This document shows, in pieces, positions 1-10,527 of a DNA stretch of 64,000 nucleotides. Position 1 is the first letter of the stretch. Each line of letters begins with the position of its first letter. Location of the stretch: NCBI GenBank assembly GCA_950295325.1, contig OX485803.1, forward strand, positions 8,618,001-8,682,000. The letters run 5' to 3'. This stretch comes from Polytrichum commune (lineage: Eukaryota > Streptophyta > Polytrichopsida > Polytrichales > Polytrichaceae). Below the pieces are notes generated by a model. The model saw only the letters and a program-made list of their open reading frames with translations. It did no database searches and was not told the DNA's origin. A program made the position numbers and the translations under genes.

Positions 1-880
1 GCTCACGGGGTGAGTTGTTTTGAGAAGAATATAAAATAAAATACGAGGGATTTGTAATTCATGAGAGATCTCACTTGTTGTTTTGGAAGTTAGCAATCAA
101 GATTTGTGCTTGTTTGAGTGGAGGGAAGTCTGTTGGTTCTTAAAAGAAGAGCTGAGACTTCGACCGACCATAGAAGACGGACAGATTGAAGAATTGAAGG
201 CTTCAAGACTCGAATGTGTGGTTGCTTGTGGCACGTTGTTTTTTTCTTGTGTGTGTGATTCCAAGCCGGTTTTGGAGGCTAGTTGCATTTCATTTCTGCA
301 TCGTAATTTGTTTCATGTGTGACAACGAAGTGGGATTAATGACCCACAAGGTTGTTTGTGACAACGAAGTGGGATTGATCACCCACAAGGTTGTTTTCTG
401 TCGTTTCCACTGGTGAGGCGCGATTGCTGGTCACCGTGGGTTTGAAAGTTTAGGAGCCAATCTTTCGGACGTCAGCTCGTGTTCTGACGTCCCGTTTTAC
501 TCGTCCGAAGCCCGTGGTTTCTTATCACACTACCCTTACCCTTTACCCATATAGAGCCGCAACAGGATAGGTCGACGGGAAAGAGGTTGAAGATTAGAAG
601 AAATTGAAGAAATTGAAGACTAGAAGACCAGAAGACTCGATTGAAGTCCAGAAGATTCGACGGGTCCGATAAAATCTAGTTGCAGCCAGAAGCCCAGTGC
701 TTTCCCAAAGGCGGAACCCTCTCTACCCGACAACGGCTCTTTAGGTCAATACAAATAGTTAGAGACACTGGTTAATCAAGCAATAGGTCATTGTAAACAA
801 CTGGCATCTACAGTGGTGAAATATCTACCAAAGGGTACTACACACAGTCACCCTATTTGCAGACTTTACTAGTACCAATT
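1..880. other. Non-coding DNA with a short tandem duplication and GAAG-rich stretch
   Basis: No coherent gene is visible. Positions 319-397 hold two tandem copies of a 39-bp unit that begins with GTGACAACGAAG. Positions 583-660 are purine-rich, with many GAAGA steps. The short open frames here (up to 79 codons) have no recognisable motif and lie on both strands over the same bases, which is typical of chance frames. The stretch could be the edge of a retroelement that continues outside the window, but no terminal repeat is visible. Confidence 0.5.
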
Positions 881-1010
881 CAGGGTTTACTAGATTTGAC
901 TAGTGTTAGTCATACTAGTGTTAGTCAAACTAGTGTTAGGACTGCAGAGACAGTCATACTAGTCAAAGTCAAACTAGTGTTAGTCATACTAGTGTTAGCC
1001 TGTCACATCA
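880..1010. repeat. Cluster of TGACTA / TAGTCA / ACTAGTGTTAG motifs
   Basis: Within 130 bases the words ACTAGTGTTAG, TAGTCA and GACTAG recur in imperfect tandem, at least eight times in total. The same TGACTA/TAGTCA words crowd the introns and flanks of the CACTA transposase gene about 3 kb downstream. This cluster may therefore be the left subterminal repeat block of that element. No CACTA-type terminal inverted repeat could be located next to it, so the link is inferred from shared words only. Confidence 0.55.
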
Positions 1011-1479
1011 GGGACAGAAAATCTTGAGAAGATGTTTGAAGTAAAAGCATGGAGAAACTGTGTAGGATGGAAAGTAATCTAATAACCAAGTCAAAGTGAT
1101 ATCATTATAATGTCAACATTGCAAATAACTTTGGTAAAAAGAAGCCTGATACTTTATTTTGTGATCTTCACTGTTTAAATTATCTCTAAATTGACCAGAT
1201 AGTCAATCTGTTTGCTGCAAAATCAGAACTGAGCATCAAGACTAAACTCAATTCCCCTCAACTAATCAACCAATCCCACTCCTCTGAAACCCAGTCAGGA
1301 CTTGCCACTGAACCAGTTCCAACCAATGATTTTATGTAATTTGACGCGAGACTAGTGGATCCACACGTCAATAGATGCATCGCATACTACTCATCACATG
1401 ATGCTAAGGTTCAGCTCACTCCATTCTGTGATCCAATATCAATAAACAAGCACCTCTTCCAAATCTTTATCCAAAAGAT

Positions 1480-1637
1480 TAGTGCGTTTTGATTGAATTT
1501 ACGTTTAAGCCGCACTATAATGTCACAAAGTGGACATACGAAGCTTCCGCTAAAAGAATGGCCACTCTGTAACATTACAGTGCGCATTAAGGTGACATTT
1601 AGCTTGATCGCAATCAAAATCGAAACGCATCAGTGCG
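1480..1637. repeat. Foldback (MITE-like) inverted repeat
   Basis: An inner inverted repeat pairs about 1509-1536 (CGCACTATAATGTCACAAAG) with the complement of about 1557-1585 (CTGTAACATTACAGTGCG). An outer, looser pair joins 1481-1497 (AGTGCGTTTTGATTG) to 1610-1637. The loop is about 20 bases. The inverted symmetry also explains why open frames on both strands here encode similar peptides. Target duplications are not obvious, so the superfamily is unknown. Confidence 0.6.
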
Positions 1638-1639
1638 AG

Positions 1640-2400
1640 TTAAAAGAAGCCAGACTTGCCGACGTGACAAAGTGCCATACTGTTCCAAAATGAAGCATCA
1701 CGCAACTAGCCTGTCTATCGGTGAATGTAAATAATGCTTCGAGAGATCCCACACTACAGATTCTATGACTGCACCAAAATATGCTGACCATTGCCAGTAA
1801 ACTAATCACACTCCTTTGAGAAAGTAAAACCCCCCATGGAAAACTTAACTAAGCTTCATGCCACCCATTTCGTGGAACAAGCAATATCAGTACCTCAGGC
1901 TTCCAACTCCTAACTTGCAAAAGGTTAGTTTGTTTCTTGTAAAAGCTCTATAAGATTCAGCTAGACTTGTCGACATGATGATTAAGTACCATGGCCGGTT
2001 CCAATCCGAAGCACCACCGCTCGATTAATTAGTCTGATCATTAGCTAGCATGTATATACACATAAATACGACTTCAAAAGATGTCGGCCCACCAAAAAAA
2101 CTAATACCGATGCACAAGTCTTTTCTGTGAAACTTACAAGCAAATCAGGCCAACCAACCCACACATCTATCGACACAATAAGATGGCAACGTTTAAGGAG
2201 TAGACTGGAGTTGTTGCACAAATTAGAGCATTGTTGCGTGATCACTGATTGAAGTGAAGAGGCTTGCAATGGAGAAGTGAAGTGGCCCACAGACCTCCGA
2301 CACACATAGGAGTCCACAACCCATAACGCTTGTCCAAACCCCAATGAGCAGAAATAAAGCAAAAGAAAGACGGAGAAAGAGAAGGAGCTGGAGCGGGTGC
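1640..2400. other. AT-rich stretch with no recognisable gene
   Basis: I see no motif-bearing frame. The minus-strand open frame running from 2719 to 2045 is partly a by-product of the simple repeat at 2413-2455, which gives its Thr-Asn-Arg-rich middle, and has no family signature. Confidence 0.4.
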
Positions 2401-2412
2401 GGCGCGTTGCAT

Positions 2413-2455
2413 TGGTTCGTTCGTTGGTTCGTTGGTTCGTTCGGTCGGTTCGGTT
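2413..2455. repeat. GTTC/GGTT microsatellite
   Basis: Imperfect tandem GTTC, GGTT and CGGTT units run for about 43 bases. They produce Thr/Asn/Arg-rich peptides on the minus strand that should not be read as a real protein domain. Confidence 0.85.
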
Positions 2456-2552
2456 ATGGCAATCAAATGTCCGGCCTTTTGCGATCAAGAAGTCTTTTAG
2501 CATAGGAAAGAGAATTACACGACTACTTGCGAACATCTCTGCAAAACAAAAC

Positions 2553-2927
2553 CTAAACCCCACTGTGGTGGCAAAACGCACCTTTCTCCGAGGCGTTGGG
2601 GTTGCGGCTCTCCTGGACCGCGTTACCCTCCCGTTTCTGGATCTCCAAACAACCAGGGACTGCCTCTGAATGTCGCGTTTCTTTCCCCGCCTTCTCTGCT
2701 CCGCCGACTTGAGGTACAAGTGCAGGCAACCCTAAGTCCTGCAACTTCTTGTTGTTCCTCTCAATGTTCTGCAACCGAGACGCCTCGTATGGAGTCAGAA
2801 TTACTCCTTCCGCTGCTGTGGGGGAGGCGGATGGCTCCCTGTTGCCGCTCCTTGGTGAATTGCTGCTCCTTGTGGTGGCCGAACTATCGCTCCATGGTCC
2901 GCCTTGGCTATCGCTGCCTGTGTCGCC
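2553..2927 (-). CDS. Hydrophilic protein fragment with a RLQNIERNN...LGLPAL motif, unknown function
   Basis: Reading the minus strand down from a stop at 2928-2930 gives about 124 codons without interruption. The N-terminal half is rich in Ser, Pro, Gly, Thr and Asn. It is followed by the segment TPYEASRLQNIERNNKKLQD, then LGLPALVPQ, then a basic tail ending near 2553. The YEx2RLxNI-x-NNxxLxxLGL pattern resembles a short motif I associate with plant transposon-linked or regulatory proteins, but I cannot name a family. There is no convincing ATG: the frame may start at a splice acceptor (AG at the stop), or an upstream ATG may belong to another frame. The region is GC-richer than its surroundings, which fits coding DNA. 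It lies divergently about 1 kb upstream of the CACTA transposase and could be that element's second, regulatory gene, or a host exon. Confidence 0.4.
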   Translation of the reverse strand, partial: GDTGSDSQGGPWSDSSATTRSSNSPRSGNREPSASPTAAEGVILTPYEASRLQNIERNNKKLQDLGLPALVPQVGGAEKAGKETRHSEAVPGCLEIQKREGNAVQESRNPNASEKGAFCHHSGV

Positions 2928-3010
2928 CTAGGTCCTCTCGAATTCAACATTTTCAAACCGGACATGCGTGTCCATGTCGAGACAGGATTGTCAGAGTGGC
3001 GGCGGCAGAC

Positions 3011-3955
3011 CTCTAAAGTGACACCATTGTTGCAACAATGGTTTTGTACACCATGGAAGTGAGCCGTTCACCTACACTGCAATTGATCCTGGGTGTAGAG
3101 ATCTCGGCAGTTCAGTTTGGTGGCTGATTCGGGGAGTGTAGCTGTAGGCGCCCTAAGTGTTGAAGCTTGCTGGGACGGAGGGTTAGGGTGCTGACCATGG
3201 CGGGGAGGGTTAGGGTTAGGTCACGGTATAGGGACGGTTATGGGAGCTACCGACACTTAATTTTTTGAGGACCGACTAACTGGCACACTAACTTTAGTTT
3301 AAACTAACACCAGTTATGGGTCCAACGCAGTTGTGTAGGACACCTCACCAACTTCTTCCATCAAACCAAAGAAACGTAATTGTGGTATGTCGATATTTTC
3401 AATAGTTACAGTAGAAGCGGAGAGGCTAACTCATACGAGTTGGTTATTGTGTCAAGTTTCAGATTCGAAATCATCGGAGGTGAGATGCACAAGTCAAATT
3501 GAAGATTCTCTTTCTCTTTGGAGTGATCTCCTTAAATGATCTCACAAGCCCCCTAAATTTGTTCACGTGAACTTAGAATGGTAGATAAGTTTTGATCACA
3601 TAGTCTAATCTCATTGTAACACTTGTCTTTCTGGTGTCCACTTTCAACTTTAAAACCTCGCCATATAGCACTCAAATATAGGTGTGCAACACATATAAGG
3701 CGGCCGCCATAGCTGGTTAATTGCAGTACACTTGGGTGGATTTCGATCGATAACGTGAACTACTTATAACTGTAGTGAAGCAGTGATTTGTGATTTCCAT
3801 AAGATTTCGACTCCATACGCAGAATTGTGTGAAGGCCTAGGTCAATCGGGAGTGTTCGCAATTAGAACTCCTCTGCCTTCTTGCCCTATACTTTGATTGA
3901 TTTCTCACCTTGACCTCCTGTAACCTCATGTTGGTCGAAGTTTGAAGTGTGCTAG
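3011..3955. promoter_or_regulatory. Upstream region of the CACTA transposase; no defined promoter
   Basis: This gap lies between the minus-strand frame and the first transposase exon, so it is the likely location of a divergent promoter. I found no clear TATA box at a sensible distance from the start at 3956, and no convincing terminal inverted repeat. A short palindrome flanks 3025-3045 (ACCATTGTTGCAACAATGG). The call rests on position only. Confidence 0.3.
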
Positions 3956-4153
3956 ATGGACAAGAATTCCAGAGATGAACTCTTGCACCTACAACTCTGG
4001 GACCTGGAGGAGAAGGAGGCAAACGGATTGCACCTCTCATCGTATCCTTGCCCGTGTAAAAAGTGCATGGGTGGGACGGTTCTATCAAGAGAAACCATTC
4101 GCAAGCATTTGAGGCATTACAAGCGCGATCCATAGTTCCAAACATCTATACTG
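3956..4153 (+). pseudogene. CACTA transposase exon 1: Transpos_assoc zinc-binding domain
   Basis: ATG at 3956 opens a 59-codon frame that contains YPCPCKKCMGG followed by TIRKHLRHYKRDP. These are the Cys-rich core and His-containing end of the plant Transpos_assoc domain found at the N terminus of tnp2 transposases. The frame meets TAG at 4133-4135. The residues after the stop (FQTSIL) stay in frame up to a GT donor at 4154 (CTG/GTACATG), so the stop looks like a point change, plausibly from TGG (Trp). This exon is too short to appear in a 60-codon screen. Phase 0 at its end matches the phase of the next exon at 4332, giving a 178-bp intron. Confidence 0.75.
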
Positions 4154-4331
4154 GTACATGTATTCTTAAAACTTGTTGACTAGCCATAGTCACATATGTT
4201 AATGTTGTGACTACGGGTAGTCATAGATGTAGTAAACTTGTGAATGCCATGTGCAGAAATTACGAAAATATTTGACTACATGTAGTAAACATATAGTAAA
4301 TATGTGACAGAAGAGTTGTTAATAGGTGTAG

Positions 4332-5825
4332 TTTATACTGGAAGTCGGTACTGACATCACCGCTACTGTGGCACTGCAATGGCACGTGCACATGCAGTCT
4401 GGGCTTAGTGGCACACTAAATACTGATGAGGCCCTTCCAAGCACAATGGATGCTGAAGACGAGGAAGGCAGCGACGCAAATGAGAATGCGAATGATGAAG
4501 GCGAGTTTGAAGTGCAACGGATGATAACAGAGTGCTTTGGCATGTTTGAGAACGACATTGGTGATAGCCAGGAGGATGAAATTCTTGAAGATGAACAGGA
4601 GTTCATGGCTGATGAAGGAATGGATCTACTGGAAGAATCTTCCATCCCATTGTACGAGGGCAGCAAAACAAGCCGACTAGTTGTAGTCATTCTCCTTTTC
4701 AATTGCTTTACAGTATTTGGAGTCTCCAATGCATGCGCTACGGAATTGCTGAAGTTGTTGTTGGAGCTACTACCTGTCAATAACACTCTGCCGAAATCTT
4801 ACTATCAAGCTCGCAAGTATCTAAGACAACTCGGATTATCTTTTGTCTCAATACATGCTTGTGTAAATGGGTGTTGTTTATTCCGAAAGGAGTTAGAAGA
4901 CGCAATGAATTGTCCAAAGTGTGGACAATTGAGGTACAAATCGGAGTCAAACAGGACACCAATGAAAGTTTTGCGGCATTTTCCACTCATACCACGGTTG
5001 CGAAGGATGTATCGGTGTACATCTCTAGCAAAATTAAATAAGTGGCATACCGAACGGAAGGATTGGGTAGGCAATGTGGAGTGCGTTCCGGACTCGAAGG
5101 CATGGAAACACATTGACTCCGTATATCCAGGGTTTGCGTCAGAAGAAAGGAACATACGACTAGGACTTGCTCTAGACGGTGTGAATCCGTTCTCAAACCA
5201 ATCCCTAAGTCATTCCACTTGGCCAGTTGTACTACTGAGCTACAATCTGCCACCATGGATGGTGACAAAGCGGTTTTTCTTAATGCTGGCCCTCCTCATT
5301 CCTGGGAAAGAGAGCGTCACATCTGAAAACGTGGACGTGTACCTTGCTCCTTTGATTGAGGAGTTGCAGCAACTTTGGGAAGGCGTTGATGCAGTAGATG
5401 CATCTACGGAGAGTGTGAATAGGAATTTCAGGTTAAAGGCCATCCTCATGTGGTGCATTCATGACTTCCCGGCATATGGATTAGTGTCGGGGCAAGTTAC
5501 AAAGGGGTACAGAGGGTGCACCGAATGCGGTCCTAGTGTAACAACCCAACGTTCTGCAGCGTTAACGAAGAATGTATATCTAGGACATCATCGTTTCCTG
5601 AACCTGCACCATCCATATCGAAGATTGCAGAGAGCGTTTGATGGATCACAGGAGACCCGTCCACCGCCAAGACAACTATGTGGCCGTGACATACTCCGTT
5701 ATGCGACGAGGAGAGAAAATTGGTTGGCTGACTCCCCACGAAACATACCAGGAGGGTTAAACGATCCAGTACATGACACAGGCGTGAAGAGACTGTCTGC
5801 ATTATTTGCACTTCCATATTGGTAG
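4332..5825 (+). pseudogene. CACTA transposase exon 2: tnp2 (Transposase_21) catalytic region
   Basis: The exon is entered from acceptor TAG at 4329-4331 and stays open for 497 codons. After an acidic linker (DAEDEEGSDANEN...) come the tnp2 hallmarks: a Cys cluster IHACVNGCCLF...CPKCGQLRYK (about 4845-4945), FPLIPRLRRMY, the LGLALDGVNPFSNQ motif with a candidate catalytic Asp (about 5160-5200), HSTWPVVLLSYNLPPWM, NVDVYLAPLIEELQQLW, a DFPAYGLVSGQVTKGYRGCT block, YLGHHRFL, and finally LFALPYW. The frame ends in TAG at 5823-5825, directly before a GTGAGT donor at 5826. Family members usually have Lys after this PYW, so the stop is most simply AAG changed to TAG at the last codon of the exon. The acidic N-terminal part is variable in the family. 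Confidence 0.9.
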
Positions 5826-6083
5826 GTGAGTGTATAGATCATAACCCTTTGTTATACCCTCACGACTTAAAATAAGACTAACAATAGTCAAAGGATAACT
5901 CAGAGCTTTAGAAATTGGTTTGGAGGACTGCCGGCAGTCAACTTCTAGTCACATCCATGCAAAGTTGACTGTCGTCAAATATGTGGGACTACTCATAGTC
6001 AATGCTAATATAATAGTGTATACTATATGATGACCAAGAGTACAGATATCATTCCACTAATGGGGTTGACTGTGTGTATGCAG

Positions 6084-6981
6084 TCTCTTACAATACGGCA
6101 TGTGCTCAATGCAATGCACTGTGAAAAGAACATATGTGAGAACATCATGAAGACAATTTGGGGTTTAAAGGATAACCTCAAAGTACGGATGGATGTAGCA
6201 GAAGCAAACATTAGGCCGGAATTGCACGCAGTTCCTGGTGGTGCAAGGGGAACGTTGTTGATACCAAGAGCTCCATATATTCTATCGAGAGCAGAGAAGG
6301 CTGTGTTCACAAATATCATCCGTGGATTGAAGACTCCTAGCAATTACGTGGGCCAACTATCTAAAATAATTATAGAAGATGGAGAGTTACGAGGAATGAA
6401 GAGTCATGACTACCACATTCTAATGCAACAAATCTTGCCATTGTGCTTACGAACGCTCTTACCAAAGGATGTCCGAATTGCCATTATACGGATATGCCGA
6501 GTTTTTGCCCGTTTGTGCGTGAAGTCGGTGGACCCTTCAAGCATGACTGATTTGTTCAATGAGACAGCCGTTACTATGTGTATGTTGGAAAGGGTCTTAC
6601 CACCAGTATTCTTCGATGTCATGTCCCACTTGCCTATTCATTTGGTACAACAGTTAGAATTTGCGGTCCAGTGCACACCCGGTGGATGTACCCAATGGAA
6701 CGGTACCTGAAAACCCTGAAAGGATATGTGCGTCTTCGAAGCAATCCTGAAGGCTCTATGGCACAAGGCTACATCATGGATGAAGCAATGGGGTTTTGTA
6801 CTGAATATATGCAACATTGTTGTGAAAGTGAGCGTCGTGTGTGGGACGACAAAGAAGAACATGCAATGAATAGCGAGGTCATAGAAGGAAATGGGCGACA
6901 TAGGTTGTTGCCAGACGAACTACGTTTTTGGATACATGAATTTGTGCTGAACAATGCGGAGCCATTGCAAGTTTACAGAGA
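6084..6981 (+). pseudogene. CACTA transposase exon 3: end of tnp2 domain plus DUF4218, frameshifted
   Basis: After acceptor GTATGCAG at 6083 the exon reads SLTIRHVLNAMHCEKNICEN, which follows on from LPYW exactly as in tnp2 proteins. It continues through KDNLKVRMDV into the DUF4218 module: SHDYHILMQQILPLCLRTLL, RVFARLC, LERVLPPVFFDVMSHLPIHL. Near 6655-6665 the conserved text jumps frame: CGPVHTRWMYPMERYLKTLK is read in another frame, which is what a one-base deletion would give. The second frame runs to 6981 (GA/GTAAAT donor) with LRFWIHEFVLNNAEPLQVYR, the usual end of DUF4218. The intron before it is 258 bp (5826-6083), and the reading phase is consistent on both sides. Confidence 0.88.
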
Positions 6982-7215
6982 GTAAATTCACGTACTCTGA
7001 CATGTTGCTCATGTGACTACATTGTTGACTAGTCATGATAGTCATAAGCATTCATAATGTGACTAAATGCATTACTAGATATGCTTCGCAGAACTACATG
7101 GAGTCATCATTGCTATTTGGATGACTATTTTCAGTCACTGCATTTTTTAAGCTGTATTATAGTGTCGTGGTAATTGAAGTAATTAATGTCACCAAAATGT
7201 GAGCGTGTGGTGTAG

Positions 7216-8068
7216 ACGGCACGTTGCAGAAATGACCCGCAGGAAGAGGTCAAGGGAATACATGCGACGTCAACACCGGGGTAGGAGATTGCAGTACCCA
7301 AGCAGCATGGAAGAGGAGGCCTTCACAACCTGGTTTCCTGTTGTAGTGCAAGATGACATTAACCAAGGGGCTGATGTATCCATGGATGTTCAAGCATTGC
7401 TAATGCCACCCTCAAGATACGCCAAGTCCTACAAGTCAATGTATGCGTACGGCAACCACATACGGGTTCGTAGCGTGGAATCAAACATGAATACGTGTGA
7501 TAGTGGTGTGGCAGCTACCTTTTTGCAAGCATGTCGTGCGAGCAACAGTTCTACAAATGCACGGACAGCAAATTTAGAATACATAGGATGGGTGGAAGAA
7601 ATAATAGGGGTAGACTATGGAGAGTTTGAGCTGATAGTTTTGTATTGCACGTGGGTGAGAGCGAACCTTCGGGGTGCTGGAGCAACAATGAAACGTGACG
7701 ACTACGGTTTCACATTAATCAAATTGGATCGTGTCATCCCATATTCGGCAGACTCCTTTGCATTTCCCCTCCATGTGCAACAAGTATTTTTTGTGGATGA
7801 TGTGGAGAATCCCGAATGGAAAGTTGTGCTGAGGAAAGAAGCTCGAGGTGCAAGAGTGGCGTCTACATCTGAGAGGAGACCTGAAACCCTCAGTTTAGTT
7901 CTAGGCAGAGATGAAGACTACCGTGGATTGAGATCTAATATTTTAAACGAAGATGTGCAACCTGGCGCACCGGTGCTAGAAGGCTGCACAGTACTAGAAG
8001 CTGAGGACGTTCATGTAGCACTGCAAGAAAGAGAGGAAGAGCCAGATTACAATGAAGAGGGATTATAG
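7216..8068 (+). pseudogene. CACTA transposase exon 4: DUF4216 C-terminal domain
   Basis: With acceptor GTGTGGTGTAG at 7215, the codon split GA/A rejoins as Glu and the protein reads RHVAEMTRRKRSREYMRRQH. The DUF4216 module follows: the core LEYIGWVEEIIGVDYGEFEL, YCTWVRANL, DDYGFTLIKLDRV and HVQQVFFVDDVENPEWKVVL. The C terminus is acidic (EEEPDYNEEGL) and ends at a normal TAG, 8066-8068. This exon has no internal damage. A longer frame opens in the intron at 7199, but that GTG-type start is not supported. The intron is 234 bp (6982-7215). Confidence 0.88.
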
Positions 8069-8318
8069 TGTGGTCTTTTGAGACGTCGACTGATGTAGTC
8101 AACATTGACTAAAACTAGTCAAATTGGTCACCATGGTCGTACCCAATGAGTAAAATTTTGTTCCCGAAGCTGCTCCCCTCGATGTCCTCATATTTTTTAC
8201 TACAACTTGACTGGGAATCTTTTGGGAATCTATTTTTACTAGTTGTAGTCCTCATGTAAGTAGTTAGTCTAGTTCGGTCAACTTGCTGTAGTCAAAAAAA
8301 CCTGCTTTTGGCATAGTG

Positions 8319-10527
8319 ATGTATCTCCAATGCCCAAATCACACAAGTCCTCAAATTTTGCTATGGTCGATATATGAGTAATCAATGCAAACAAGAACCA
8401 TTTAACCCAACCCTCTCCCCACATTGTAACCTTTGTCACTTTCATCACAATGATATTTGCCTCCATATACATCTTTTGTTGCACTAATAAACACATTATC
8501 ATCCTTTGCACCAACAACATAATAAAGCAGCATGTGCATTTGCTACCACTTTTCTCTCCCATCTCACGCAACCAAAAACAAAATAATCGACAAATGGATA
8601 ACACATTACCCTCCTTGATGTTTCCATGCATTTGTTTCTTCCTCTGTTGTAAATGTCTAGCCCGCCTTAGACTATAGATCCTTTGCATTAGAGAAAAATC
8701 ACCTACTGATAACCCCCATTCTCCCCGCCCTAAACTCCCACAGTACAATTCATCTCATTTACATATTACAATGACATATTCCCCATAGAAGCTACAACCC
8801 ATAAACATGAAAAATATGAAATGATCATTCCTCACCTCCAACAATTAGGTTGGAACACTCCCTCCCGTGGTTATCACCATTGGTATTAGAGGCACCACTC
8901 ACAAACCATCCATCACACACCTTATGAACTGGCAATTTTCCAACACAAAATACAAAAGCTCATGGAATCAATCGCCTTCAATGCTATTAACTACCTAACC
9001 TTTATCATGCTTAATAAACACAAACTCGAAAGTCGCCAAACATTGATCCCCCTTTCATAGCAACACTTATTTTATCTAAATGTAGCTCCACCTATTGCAA
9101 GATAGACATTACCCCACCCTCTTTATATTTCCTCATGGAAATATTATGTTGATGGCTAATGGACCAACTTCATGTCGGACAACTGATGTTATTTTTTTTC
9201 TACCTCCTTCAATGGTGGATACAAATTTCCTTCAAGATTATGTGAGAATAAGCCTAATACAATCCTTTTATTTTAAATCATTGACATGTTGAATATCACC
9301 ATGGCTGCTTGGGGGCACCAACTGCCTAGTGGGGGTCATAACGTGGGATCTGCTTCACAACCGGGTTGTGGCCCAATTGGCCAACCCACATCTTAGCTTA
9401 TAATCCATATACATTAGTAGACGAGACATCGGCAACCTATGATTCCATGCCATTTTTAATGCAACCCAAGCAAAACCCCATATACCTATGAAATGCTCTT
9501 GTGCCCATTCTATTTTGAGCTTTGGAACAAGCCAAGGAGGCCGAATAATGTTATCGACAAGCACGTGTTGCACATGGATTGGTAACTCAAGGTAAATACG
9601 TGCTTAACCCCTTAGGGACCACATATAGAGTAAAGTGGAGTATACAACAATTTACACATTTTTAATCAAGAACGTTAAGTGGTAAGTAGATTATGACTTA
9701 TTTATTTTTTAATCAACCTTGCGGATTGGATATGAAGTAGTAATGATTGCATATTTTATTCTTATAGGATTTGAAAGTGTTTCAATCATTTAGATCATGT
9801 TGTGAAAACCCAATCATGGAATAGTCCAAGGGGTGCCCGAATCTAGTTTTGGCTTGTGTTTTGTTACTGGTGATCACATTTCTTTTTTCAAGGAAGCATT
9901 ATGCCTTCTTGACCTCCAAATGTAGATTTAGGCTTTTAGCCCATGTAAAAAAAAAATTTAAAAATAGTTCTCGAGTTTGTTTATTATGATTCTCTAACCT
10001 TGCTTCATCCACATGTCAAATATGGGTTGGCTTGAGAAATTCATTCCATAGAAAACACATTTCCCAAGTACTCATATCCACATGTTAGATAACAAGTTGC
10101 ATGTATTTAGAAAGAAATAAATATACTTTTACAAAACTTTTGGGTTCATTCCAATTCTAACTACTCCTATCCACATTTACTTGCCTCAATGCCAAACCGC
10201 ATCAAAAATGTTCAAAACTTGTCCAAGAAATTTAATGTCACTATAGTTTCTATAGGTTACAAACCTATTAAAAATAGAAAATTACAGTCAGATGTTTTTA
10301 TGTTTTACAGAAGGTAAAAAACTTGGCAAGATTAACCCCCCAATTGTTACAAATCACTACTTGGATTTAAGATAAAGTCTATGGACCTAATTATTATTAT
10401 AATTTTTTTTAAAAAAAAAAAAAACTGCTAAAACCTAGATATGGCAGTATGGTCCTTTATGGGTTAAGGTGGTTAGGGTGAATGCAAAACTTCAGTCTTG
10501 GAAATCAAGTCACAAGCAATGTTGTTA
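8319..10527. other. AT-rich intergenic DNA without a recognisable gene
   Basis: Open frames here, such as the one on the minus strand at 8278-8748, are low-complexity or lack family motifs. There is an abutting poly-T/poly-A block at about 10395-10425. I see no inverted repeats or tandem arrays of note. Confidence 0.4.

Larger units (their letters stand above)
880..8318 (+). mobile_element. Decayed autonomous CACTA (tnp2-type) DNA transposon
   Basis: The core is the four-exon transposase at 3956-8068. Beyond its stop codon, GACTA/TAGTC motifs continue to about 8294. They are followed by CATAGTG at 8312-8318, whose complement begins CACTATG and could be the right-hand CACTA terminus. A similar motif block at 880-1010 may mark the left side. 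I could not find the matching left terminus or the 3-bp duplication, so both limits are tentative and the minus-strand frame at 2553-2927 may or may not be inside. The transposase is inactivated, so this copy could move only with help from another source. Confidence 0.5.

Noticed and set aside
1411-1693. Pair of open frames on opposite strands with similar peptides
   Set aside because: The similarity follows from the inverted repeat at 1480-1637, not from coding.
2045-2719. Minus-strand open frame of 224 codons
   Set aside because: Its middle is produced by the GTTC microsatellite and the rest has no family motif. A different minus frame across 2553-2927 has the coherent sequence.
7199-7215. 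Start of the last CACTA exon at 7199
   Set aside because: The frame is open there, but the codon is not ATG and the phase-matching splice acceptor at 7215 explains the exon better.
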